Source: an uncultured Clostridia bacterium
GTDB lineage: Bacteria > Bacillota > Clostridia > TANB77 > CAG-508
Direction of reading: 5' to 3'
Assembly: GCA_934141475.1 (NCBI GenBank)
Contig: CAKPCG010000036.1
Coordinates: forward strand, 1-15,291
Length of the DNA stretch: 15,291 nt
Position numbers and translations under genes: made by a program. Under the pieces are notes generated by a model, which saw only the letters and a list, made by a program, of their open reading frames with translations, made no database searches and was not told where the DNA came from. Shown here piece after piece: positions 8,014-14,076 of this stretch. How positions within the stretch are numbered: position 1 is the stretch's first letter; every line of letters begins with the position of its first letter.

Positions 8014-8048
8014 ATAATACTTTTAGTATAGGAAGGAATGGATTTTTT
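7989..8048 (+). terminator. fhs terminator hairpin enclosing the gpr ribosome-site region
   Basis: AAAAAATCCATT (7989-8000) is the exact reverse complement of AATGGATTTTTT (8037-8048). A second stem, ATACTAA (8008-8014)/TTAGTAT (8023-8029), is nested inside. The outer stem ends in six T directly before the gpr ATG (8049). The gpr ribosome site (GGAAGGA, 8031-8037) lies in the loop and the foot of the stem. Confidence 0.7.
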
Positions 8049-8981
8049 ATGTATAATTTTAGAACAGATTTAGCACTAGAAAGAAGAGAAATATTAAAAA
8101 AGACTAGTAATTTAGAAGAAATTGATGGAATAGAAACCTCAACAAAAGAATTAGACGAAAACTTAAAGGTATCTGAGGTTAAAATAGTAAATGAAAATGG
8201 AGAAAAAGCTATAAAAAAGCCAATGGGAACATATGTTACAATAGATATAAAAAAATTAAAACTTGCAGAAGAAGATGAAATACAAAAATCAGCAGAGGTA
8301 CTATCTGAAGAATTAAAAAAAATAATAGATAAGCACATTAATATAAAAGATGATATATTAGTTGTAGGACTAGGAAATATATATGTAACACCAGATTCGC
8401 TAGGGCCAAAGGTTATAAATGATATAGATGTTACAAGACATATAATAAAATATCTTCCACAATATATAGACGAAAACTCAAGACCAGTTAGTGCAATATC
8501 TCCGGGAGTACTAGGAACAACTGGAATAGAAACTTTAGAAATTTTAGAGGGTATTGTAAATGAAGTAAAACCTAAACTTTTAATTGTAATAGATGCTTTA
8601 GCTTCAAGAAGCATAGAAAGAATAAGTAGCACAATACAAATATCAGATACAGGAATAGTTCCAGGAGCAGGAGTAGGAAACACAAGAAAAGAAATATCTA
8701 AAAAAACACTAGGCGTTCCTGTTGTAGCAATTGGAATACCAACAGTTGTAGAAAGTGCTGTACTTGTAAATGATTGTTTAGATTTATTTATAGAAAAACT
8801 TCAAAATGAAGCAAAATCGAATGATTATTTAAATAAATTAAAAGAACAAGACAATTACGAAGAAATAAAAGAAGCATTAAATCCATCAGATTATAACATG
8901 ATAGTAACACCAAAAGAAATAGATGAGCTTATAGAAAATATGTCAAATATAGTAGCAAGAGGAATAAATATGAGTTTATAA
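8049..8981 (+). CDS. gpr: Germination protease GPR (spore protease)
   Basis: This aspartic-type endopeptidase is made in the forespore as a zymogen. It degrades small acid-soluble proteins on germination. The 310 residues begin MYNFRTDLALERRE, matching the RTDLAVE motif found at the N terminus of GPR. Other family features are LVVGLGNIYVTPDSLGPKV, ISPGVLGTTGIET, LLIVIDALASRS and IPGAG-type Gly-rich loops (IVPGAGVGNTRKEI). ATG 8049 is chosen because only about four residues precede RTDLA, as in other clostridial forms. The frame runs back to a TTG at 7983, but that lies in the terminator. Its ribosome site is GGAAGGA with rather long spacing (11 nt). A nested sigma-G-like promoter supports forespore expression. 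It shows the organism makes, or recently made, endospores. Confidence 0.96.
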   Translation: MYNFRTDLALERREILKKTSNLEEIDGIETSTKELDENLKVSEVKIVNENGEKAIKKPMGTYVTIDIKKLKLAEEDEIQKSAEVLSEELKKIIDKHINIKDDILVVGLGNIYVTPDSLGPKVINDIDVTRHIIKYLPQYIDENSRPVSAISPGVLGTTGIETLEILEGIVNEVKPKLLIVIDALASRSIERISSTIQISDTGIVPGAGVGNTRKEISKKTLGVPVVAIGIPTVVESAVLVNDCLDLFIEKLQNEAKSNDYLNKLKEQDNYEEIKEALNPSDYNMIVTPKEIDELIENMSNIVARGINMSL

Positions 8982-8986
8982 AAAAA

Positions 8987-9016
8987 TGAATATTATTAAG
9001 AAAATAACTCATAATA
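8987..9016 (+). promoter_or_regulatory. Candidate sigma-G promoter of the DUF1540 gene
   Basis: TGAATA (8987-8992) and CATAATA (9010-9016) are separated by 17 nt. This fits the Bacillus sigma-G consensus (GHATR, CATnHTA) without mismatch. It begins 5 nt after the gpr stop. Confidence 0.55.
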
Positions 9017-9059
9017 ATAAAAGCAAGAAATTGCAAAATTATTTGGAGGTATTTTCATA

Positions 9060-9224
9060 ATGGAAAAGAAACAAAAAATAAATTGTACAGTTGAAAGTTG
9101 TAAATACAATGATGGAAGAAACCAAATGTGTGAATTAGATGCAATAGAAGTAGCACCAAAGAATAATGTTTCTTCTGGTAAAGCAGATGAATCTGAATGT
9201 GCAAGTTACAAATGTTGCCAATAA
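9060..9224 (+). CDS. Cys-rich DUF1540 small protein
   Basis: This 54-residue protein contains six cysteines. The order INCTVESCKYND...MCELDAIEV...ESECASYKC fits the DUF1540 domain (C-x4-C-x9-C-x22-C), a small, presumably metal-binding module common in Firmicutes. GGAGGT at 9045-9050 lies 9 nt before the ATG, and a strong terminator follows the stop at once, so this is a complete short gene. The sigma-G-like promoter and its place right after gpr suggest forespore expression, which is inference. There is no signal peptide or membrane segment. No biochemical role is known to me for the domain. Confidence 0.88.
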   Translation: MEKKQKINCTVESCKYNDGRNQMCELDAIEVAPKNNVSSGKADESECASYKCCQ

Positions 9225-9233
9225 TTGTAGCAT

Positions 9234-9277
9234 AAAAATAACGTATAAAAGTATATTAACTTTTATACGTTATTTTT
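9234..9277. terminator. Bidirectional terminator overlapping the tmcAL stop codon
   Basis: There is a perfect 19-bp inverted repeat (9234-9252 with 9259-9277, core AACGTATAAAAGT) with a 6-nt loop and A/T ends on both sides. It ends the DUF1540 transcript on + and tmcAL on -. The last codons and the TAA of tmcAL (9270-9272) are part of the stem. Confidence 0.85.
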
Positions 9278-10493
9278 CTACAATTCTATTACTAAAATCT
9301 AAATTAGCACAAGAGTCTTTTTTAAAACATAATGTATATATATTAGTTGCCAAAATGTCTTTTTGTATCATCATATTTAAATTTTTGTTATTATTGGTGT
9401 CTGTAAATTTCTTTACAGATGTAATAACTTTTAAATTAGGATTTCTCTTGTTAATTTTGCCAAGCAAAGTTTTACCTTTTTGATTAAATCCTAAAACCCT
9501 AACATATGGTAGGATTTTTTTAGAAATAGCCATGTCTTTTTTGGTAATATTTAATAAAGAATACAAAAGAATTCTCTTTATTCTAGTTTTAGTATATCTT
9601 TTGGTACATACAAGATCTAAAAATTCTGAAATAGTATTACAAGAAGATGCAGCCTTTTTTATAGAATTTTCAAGACCTTCTGAAACATCTTGTAATTTCT
9701 TTATATCTTCTAAACTTTTGGTACGTAAATTATACATTACAATTTTTTCAAATTCGGAAAAATCTAAAACAAAATGCCCTTCATTAATTTCTTCTTTTAA
9801 AATAGTATAAGAGCTAGGTGTTAGAGTATCTTTTAAATTTTTAGTATTTCCCTCTTTTAACATTTGCCTAATAGATGTACTACTACTAATTGTACCTGTA
9901 TAATCAGTATTTAAATGCCCAGATGATTTTCTTTGTATAGAAACAGGGGCAATTTTAGAACGATATTTTTTCAAAGCTTTTAAATATTCAATTCCTAAAA
10001 TATTGTTTGGCTCATTTAGTATTTTAGAATATGATGGATCATTTAAATAAGTTACAAGTGCAGATTGTCTAGCTTTGGGAAAAGAATTACCATTAGACAA
10101 TTCAAGCGATAAAAATGTTTTAAAATCTTTGGGTTCTTCATTTAATACATTTGCAATTATATTTAGTTTATTTATTTGTTCACATTCTGCTCCAAAGGAA
10201 AGATGATCAACTATTTTTAAAGAATTTAATATTTTAACGGCACCTTCTGCAAAATTTTCTGCACTTGATATAGAGTAAAGTGTAGGAAGTTCAATAACTA
10301 GGTCAATTCCGTTTGCAAGGGCCATTTCTGCTTTTGTCCATTTGTCTATAAGAGAAGATTCACCACGTTGAGTAAAGTTACCTCCAATTATAGCAATTGT
10401 ATAATCATCTTTTGTTAGTTCTTTTGATTTTAAAATATGATATAAATGTCCATTATGAAATGGGTTATATTCAGCAATAATTCCTAAAACCAT
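9270..10493 (-). CDS. tmcAL: tRNA(Met) cytidine acetate ligase (YlbM family)
   Basis: This enzyme activates acetate with ATP and acetylates the wobble cytidine (C34) of elongator tRNA-Met, keeping AUG/AUA reading accurate. The 407-residue length is typical. The nucleotidyltransferase HxGH signature is GIIAEYNPFHNGHLYHI (4-20). Further conserved segments are GGNFTQRGE, DLVIELPT, SFGAE, PNNILGIEYLKAL, STSIRQML and the C-terminal KRYTKTRIKRILLYSLL. The ATG at 10493-10491 has GAAAGGA upstream. It is transcribed divergently from the dehydrogenase gene. Its arginine codons include CGT as well as AGA, which shows that CGU is read in this organism. No CGG is present. Confidence 0.96.
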   Translation of the reverse strand: MVLGIIAEYNPFHNGHLYHILKSKELTKDDYTIAIIGGNFTQRGESSLIDKWTKAEMALANGIDLVIELPTLYSISSAENFAEGAVKILNSLKIVDHLSFGAECEQINKLNIIANVLNEEPKDFKTFLSLELSNGNSFPKARQSALVTYLNDPSYSKILNEPNNILGIEYLKALKKYRSKIAPVSIQRKSSGHLNTDYTGTISSSTSIRQMLKEGNTKNLKDTLTPSSYTILKEEINEGHFVLDFSEFEKIVMYNLRTKSLEDIKKLQDVSEGLENSIKKAASSCNTISEFLDLVCTKRYTKTRIKRILLYSLLNITKKDMAISKKILPYVRVLGFNQKGKTLLGKINKRNPNLKVITSVKKFTDTNNNKNLNMMIQKDILATNIYTLCFKKDSCANLDFSNRIVEK

Positions 10494-10525
10494 AAAACTT
10501 ATGTCCTTTCAAAATAATTATGTCT

Positions 10526-10554
10526 ATACTATCATAAAAATACTGAAAAATCAA
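10526..10554 (-). promoter_or_regulatory. Possible tmcAL promoter
   Basis: On the - strand TTGATT (10554-10549) and TAGTAT (10531-10526) are 17 nt apart. The -10 is weak, and an overlapping TATAGA (10528-10523) would give a 20-nt spacer. Confidence 0.35.
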
Positions 10555-10557
10555 TAA

Positions 10558-10571
10558 AATATTGCAATATT
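10558..10571. repeat. 14-bp perfect palindrome in the divergent promoter region
   Basis: AATATTGCAATATT is identical to its reverse complement. It lies just upstream of the candidate tmcAL -35 and 40 nt upstream of the dehydrogenase -35. It could be an operator, but A/T-rich palindromes occur by chance in such DNA. Confidence 0.3.
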
Positions 10572-10611
10572 AAAAACTATTTTTTTATAAAAAAGGTGAA
10601 TTTTAAATTTA

Positions 10612-10640
10612 TTGACAATTAATATGTAATATGATATAAA
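10612..10640 (+). promoter_or_regulatory. Strong sigma-A promoter of the Ord-like dehydrogenase
   Basis: A consensus TTGACA (10612-10617), a 17-nt spacer and TATAAA (10635-10640) preceded by TGA give an extended -10 as well. This is the best promoter in the window. The start would be near 10647, leaving a leader of about 75 nt. Confidence 0.85.
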
Positions 10641-10663
10641 AAAATCGTACAATTAAGAAAAGA

Positions 10664-10712
10664 CCTAAAAATTCCGATTAAAACAAAAATAAAAGGGAAA
10701 AATATTTTTAGG
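10664..10712 (+). promoter_or_regulatory. Leader inverted repeat that can hide the ribosome site
   Basis: CCTAAAAAT (10664-10672) is the exact reverse complement of ATTTTTAGG (10704-10712). The second arm runs into the AGGAGG ribosome site (10710-10715) of the dehydrogenase gene. Closing this 9-bp stem would reduce access to the site. It matches no riboswitch I recognise. Confidence 0.4.
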
Positions 10713-10722
10713 AGGTAAATTT

Positions 10723-11772
10723 ATGGAAAAAGTAAAAATTGTTCAGTATGGATGTGGAAAAATGAGTGCATATACAATGAGATATGCAATTGAAAAAGGG
10801 TACGAAATAGTAGGAGCCTTAGACATAAACCCAAATGTAATAGGAAAAGACATCTCAGAAATTATAGGATGTGGATGTGAGAAAAAAGGTGTAGTAGTAT
10901 CAGATGTGAAAAATGCAAGAGAGGTACTAGAAAAAACAAAACCAGATGTATGTATAGTAACAACAATGAGTTTAATAAGCGATTTAAGTGAAGCATTACT
11001 ATTATGTGCAGAACTTGGAATAAATGCAATAACAACATGTGAAGAGGCATTTTACCCAGAGGCATCAAATCCAAAACTAACAAATAAAATAGATGAATTA
11101 GCAAAACAAAATAATTGTACAATAACAGGAAGTGGCTACCAAGATGTATTTTGGGGAAATCTTATATACACTTTAGCAGGAGCAACACATAAAATAACAA
11201 AAATAAAAGGAAGTTCATCATACAATGTAGAAGACTATGGAATAGCATTAGCCCAAGTTCATGGTTCTGGAATGACATTAGAAGAATTTGATGAAAAAAT
11301 AGCAAAAGCAGACAAAATAAGTGCTGAAGAAAGACAAAAAGTAATAGAAAGTGGAACATATACACCATCATACATGTGGAATGTTGTTCCATGGCTTGCA
11401 GATAAATTTGGATTTACAATAACATCAATGACACAAAAATGTGTACCAATAATTGCCAAAGAAGATATCCATTCAAATACATTAAATATGGATATAAAAG
11501 CAGGAAATGCAACAGGAATGAGTGCAGTTGTAACAGCAACTACAAAAGAAGGAATCATAATAGAAGCAGAATGTATAGGAAAAGTATATGCAAAAGATGA
11601 TGTAGATACAAATGACTGGACAATATTTGGAGAGCCAGATACAAGAGTTGTAATAACAGAGCCAAAAACAGTAGAACTTACATGTGCAAGCATAGTAAAT
11701 AGAATACCAGATTTAATAAAAGCAGAATCAGGTTATGTTCCAACATCAAAAATGGGACAATTAAAATATTAA
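10723..11772 (+). CDS. 2,4-diaminopentanoate dehydrogenase-like (Ord/DapB-fold) oxidoreductase
   Basis: This is a 349-residue NAD(P)-dependent amine dehydrogenase-like protein. A Rossmann N terminus (VKIVQYGCGKMSAYTMRYA, residues 4-22, then ALDINPNVIGKDISEI) resembles dihydrodipicolinate reductase. The long C-terminal part (GSGYQDVFWGNLIYTLAG, SSYNVEDYG, PSYMWNVVPWLADKFG, ending VNRIPDLIKAESGYVPTSKMGQLKY) matches Ord of ornithine fermentation, from memory. The third Gly of the dinucleotide loop is replaced by Ser. No other ornithine-fermentation gene (ora, ort) lies nearby, so the real substrate is uncertain. It has a very strong promoter and a structured leader, and is followed after a GC-rich hairpin by the dCMP deaminase gene. 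Confidence 0.85.
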   Translation: MEKVKIVQYGCGKMSAYTMRYAIEKGYEIVGALDINPNVIGKDISEIIGCGCEKKGVVVSDVKNAREVLEKTKPDVCIVTTMSLISDLSEALLLCAELGINAITTCEEAFYPEASNPKLTNKIDELAKQNNCTITGSGYQDVFWGNLIYTLAGATHKITKIKGSSSYNVEDYGIALAQVHGSGMTLEEFDEKIAKADKISAEERQKVIESGTYTPSYMWNVVPWLADKFGFTITSMTQKCVPIIAKEDIHSNTLNMDIKAGNATGMSAVVTATTKEGIIIEAECIGKVYAKDDVDTNDWTIFGEPDTRVVITEPKTVELTCASIVNRIPDLIKAESGYVPTSKMGQLKY

Positions 11773-11782
11773 AAGTGATATT

Positions 11783-11804
11783 AGGGGCGGTTTAATACGC
11801 CCCT
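11783..11804 (+). other. GC-rich hairpin between dehydrogenase and deaminase genes
   Basis: AGGGGCG (11783-11789) pairs with CGCCCCT (11798-11804) around an 8-nt loop. This is a very GC-rich stem for this DNA. It has no T run, so it is more likely a processing or stability element, or a partial terminator, than a full one. The deaminase ribosome site AAAGGAG follows 9 nt later. Confidence 0.5.
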
Positions 11805-11822
11805 TAATTAAAAAGGAGAAAT

Positions 11823-12296
11823 ATGGAAAGAGTAGACAAAATAAACTATTATTTAGACATTGCAGAAACAATTTTAGAAAGAGGAACATGTCTTAGAAAT
11901 AATTATGGAAGTGTTATTGTAAAACACGATGAAATAATATCAACAGGATATAGTGGGGCACCAAGAGGAAGAAAAAATTGCTTAGATTTAGGCTATTGTG
12001 TTAGAAAACAAAAAACTAACTTAAGTGGAGCAGGATATGAACACTGTAGATCTGTACATAGTGAGCAAAATGCAATAATAAGTGCAAATAGAAGAGATAT
12101 GTTAGGAGCAACATTATATTTAGTTGGAATAAATAAAAGAAATGGAGAATATATACCAGACAATTATCCATGTACTCTATGTAAAAGAATGATAATAAAT
12201 GCAGGAATTGAAAAAGTTATTATGAGAGACAATAAAGAAAAATATAGAGTAGAATATATAAAAGACTGGATTGAAAATGATGATACATTATTATAA
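11823..12296 (+). CDS. dCMP deaminase family protein
   Basis: This is a zinc-dependent cytoplasmic deaminase that converts dCMP to dUMP, feeding thymidylate synthesis. It has 157 residues. The active-site H-x-E is VHSEQNAI (His79, Glu81), and the other zinc ligands are in PCTLCKRMI (Cys117, Cys120). An additional Cys/His cluster (CLDLGYCVRKQ...EHCRS) is typical of ComEB-like dCMP deaminases with a second zinc site. ATG 11823 has AAAGGAG 5 nt upstream. It has no promoter of its own that I can see, so it is probably co-transcribed with the dehydrogenase gene. A related nucleoside deaminase activity cannot be excluded. Confidence 0.92.
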   Translation: MERVDKINYYLDIAETILERGTCLRNNYGSVIVKHDEIISTGYSGAPRGRKNCLDLGYCVRKQKTNLSGAGYEHCRSVHSEQNAIISANRRDMLGATLYLVGINKRNGEYIPDNYPCTLCKRMIINAGIEKVIMRDNKEKYRVEYIKDWIENDDTLL

Positions 12297-12340
12297 AAAA
12301 GGATTTATTTTAGCCAAGTAAATTAGCTAAAATAAATCCT
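12295..12340 (-). terminator. Terminator of the popT gene (minus strand)
   Basis: AGGATTTATTTTAGC (12300-12314) and GCTAAAATAAATCCT (12326-12340) form a perfect 15-bp stem. On the - strand it is followed by a T run (complement of A12295-12299), so it serves the - strand gene. The frame-shifted stop codon of popT (12312-12310) lies inside the stem. Confidence 0.75.
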
Positions 12341-13099
12341 AAAAAAAGACTTAAAATAGAAACTATACCTGTTAAATCAAATGAAAATCCGCGGAAACAA
12401 AATAAAAATAGAACCTAAAGTAAATCCAATAATTGTATAAAAAGTTTGCGGATAAAATCTATTTAATAAAAATCTAGTTAATTTCATAAAAAATATACTT
12501 CCAATAATTATACCTATACCTAAAGGAAATAAAAATGGAAGATATAAAGTAGATACTGCATCAAGATAATTTTCATATATTCCTAAAAGCATTAAAATTA
12601 GAGTATTACTTACACCAGGAATAATTATTCCAGAAGACATAATAAAACCAGAAATTATTAAAAATAAAAAATTATATTCAATTAAATTAAATCTTGTAAT
12701 TCTTTTTTCTATAATAACAAGAAAAATTCCAATAGCAAGTGAAGCAAATAAAAAAATTAAATAATTTAGCTCAAATTTAGCTTTTTTAGAACATTCCTTT
12801 ATAAGTGCAGGAATACTACCTAAAATTAATCCAATAAAAATAAATTTTATTTGAATAGGATATGCTAAAAAAAGAAATTTTAAAATATTGCCAAAAAGAA
12901 CAATACCAATAAATGCACCAGAACCAATAGGAAAAAGATATTTAAAATTTTCTTTTATATTTTTAAAAAAATTCAAAGCACAATTTAATAAATTTTCATA
13001 TATACCAAAAATTACGCATAAAACACCACTACTAATACCAGGTAAAATTGCTCCAGCGCCAATTAATATTCCTTGAAAGAAACTTTTTATAAAGTTCAA
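12310..13099 (-). CDS. popT: DUF368/PopT undecaprenyl-phosphate translocase, +1 frameshift at CGG
   Basis: This is a polytopic membrane protein of the DUF368 family, whose members flip the lipid carrier undecaprenyl phosphate back across the membrane. The family's duplicated motif is visible as GAGAILPGISSG (14-25) and, near residue 154, SSGIIIPGVSNT. The start is TTG at 13099-13097 with AAAGGAG 8 nt upstream. The zero frame ends early at TGA (12379-12377), four codons after CCG-CGG (12394-12389). Skipping the C of CGG (base 12391) gives GGA-TTT-TCA and reads GFSFDLTGIVSILSLFLGF and a final LANLLG to TAA 12312-12310. That tail is a hydrophobic helix of the kind expected at the family's C terminus and restores a length of 262 residues. 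It may be recoded, mutated, or a sequence error. Confidence 0.85.
12388..12391 (-). other. +1 frameshift site in popT (CGG-A)
   Basis: The zero-frame codon CGG (12391-12389) is followed by A. Resuming at GGA (12390-12388) continues the conserved C terminus. The site sits in the 8-bp palindrome TCCGCGGA, unusual in such AT-rich DNA. It shares CGGAT with the sigK site. Confidence 0.7.
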
Positions 13100-13165
13100 A
13101 AAATCAGCTCCTTTTATAAATATATATTAAAAAATATATAAAATATACTAAAAATTTAAAAAATA

Positions 13166-13182
13166 AGGTCAGGCACTTTTTA
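13166..13182. repeat. Half of a REP-like palindrome (GGTCAGGCAC)
   Basis: AAGGTCAGGCACTTTTT resembles one arm of the GTCAGGCAC/GTGCCTGAC palindromic repeats seen in many bacterial genomes (from memory). No second arm is found nearby, so it would be a decayed copy between popT and sigK. Confidence 0.3.
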
Positions 13183-13192
13183 TTTTTCAAGA

Positions 13193-13200
13193 CATATAAT
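13193..13200 (+). promoter_or_regulatory. Possible mother-cell (sigma-E/K) promoter of sigK
   Basis: CATATAAT differs by one base from the sigma-E -10 CATACAAT, and its CATA core also fits sigma-K, with an AC 16 nt upstream (13175-13176). It also contains TATAAT, but with no good -35 for sigma-A. The ATG is 26 nt downstream. Confidence 0.35.
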
Positions 13201-13225
13201 TGTGTAGAGAAGATGGAGGTGCTTT

Positions 13226-13928
13226 ATGTTATTTAGCATTTGTATGACAGGTTTTTTACAATTTTTAAAAACGGCAATTTTCGTCGTTCGGATATATTAC
13301 TGGAACAAATTTATTTCCAGAGCCATTAAGTACAGAAGAAGAAAAAGTTGCACTTGAAAAATTATCAAAAGGTGATGAAGAAGCAAGAAATTTACTAATA
13401 GAAAGAAACTTAAGACTTGTTGTCCATGTTTGCAAAAAATACGCAAATACCAACATAGAACAAGACGATTTACTATCAATAGGTACAATTGGTTTAATAA
13501 AGGGAGTGAATAGTTTTAATGTAGAAAAAGGTTCTAAACTTTCTACATATGTATCTAGATGTATAGATAACGAAGTACTTATGTATTTAAGAGCAACCAA
13601 AAAATTAAATGCAGAAGTTCACCTAAATGAACCTATAGGAAAAGACAAAGATGATAATGTAATAACATTAGAAGAAGTACTAGAAAATGATGAAAAAAGT
13701 ATAGAAGATGTAGTAGATACAAAAATGAAAGTAAAAAAAATGTATAACAAAATAAAAGAAGTTTTAAAAGATAGAGAAAAAACAATAATTGAGTTAAGAT
13801 TTGGTTTAACAGGTTCAAAACCCAAAACTCAAAAAGAGATTGCAAAGATGATGGGAATATCACGTTCATATGTTTCAAGAATAGAGACAAAAGCTATAGA
13901 AAAATTAGCAGAAGGGTTTAGAGAGTAA
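13226..13928 (+). CDS. sigK: Sporulation sigma factor SigK, +1 frameshift at CGG
   Basis: This is the late mother-cell sigma factor for coat and cortex genes. GGAGGT lies 5 nt before ATG 13226. The first 21 codons encode a hydrophobic leader (from MTGFLQFLKTAIFVV) like the pro-SigK pro-sequence. CGG at 13289-13291 follows. In the zero frame the reading continues only 21 unrelated codons to TGA 13355. Skipping C13289 reads GGA-TAT-ATT, giving GYITGTNLFPEPLSTEEE, the normal SigK junction. Region 2 follows (ARNLLIERNLRLVV, DLLSIGTIGLIK, STYVSRCIDNEVLMYLR), then LNEPIGKDKDDN and region 4 with the helix-turn-helix TQKEIAKMMGISRSYVSRIE. The shifted frame has no ATG until 13506, which is inside region 2, so the full protein (233 aa) needs the shift. 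No skin-type element interrupts it. SigE is less likely because of the short leader and the DPIGQDK-like segment. Confidence 0.9.
13289..13292 (+). other. +1 frameshift site in sigK (CGG-A)
   Basis: GTT-CGG-ATA in the zero frame becomes GTT-(C)-GGA-TAT. The site separates the hydrophobic leader from the sigma domains. A 6-bp hairpin CTGGAA/TTCCAG (13300-13305 with 13315-13320) begins 8 nt downstream, a distance seen for frameshift-stimulating structures. Confidence 0.75.
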
Positions 13929-14029
13929 AAAGATAAGCTACTTTTAATATTTCAAACAATCACTAATCAGTATCAAGAAGTTTTAGAAAATAATCCAATA
14001 ATATAATAAATTTAATGAAACAAAAATTA

Positions 14030-14058
14030 TTGAAAAAAATAGGCAATTGCTATATAAT
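14030..14058 (+). promoter_or_regulatory. Sigma-A promoter of the sortase operon
   Basis: TTGAAA (14030-14035) and TATAAT (14053-14058) are separated by 17 nt. The start would be near 14065, so the ribosome site (AGAGGTG, 14064-14070) would be at the very 5' end of the mRNA and the leader only about 12 nt. Confidence 0.7.
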
Positions 14059-14076
14059 AAAAAAGAGGTGATATGT

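Noticed and set aside
9166..9483. 105-residue + strand ORF opposite tmcAL
   Set aside because: It is the antisense shadow of tmcAL and the frame-shifted end of the DUF1540 gene, with no ribosome site.
13506..13928. sigK starting at the ATG at 13506
   Set aside because: This would remove the N-terminal part of sigma region 2, which is clearly encoded upstream in the same frame from 13290.
13226..13928. sigK interrupted by a skin-type recombination element
   Set aside because: Leader and sigma domains are adjacent apart from a one-base frame change. No recombinase or insertion is present between them.
13929..14006. In-frame open run of about 25 codons directly after the sigK stop
   Set aside because: It has no ribosome site or family likeness. 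Normal SigK proteins end near the annotated stop, so it is probably chance.
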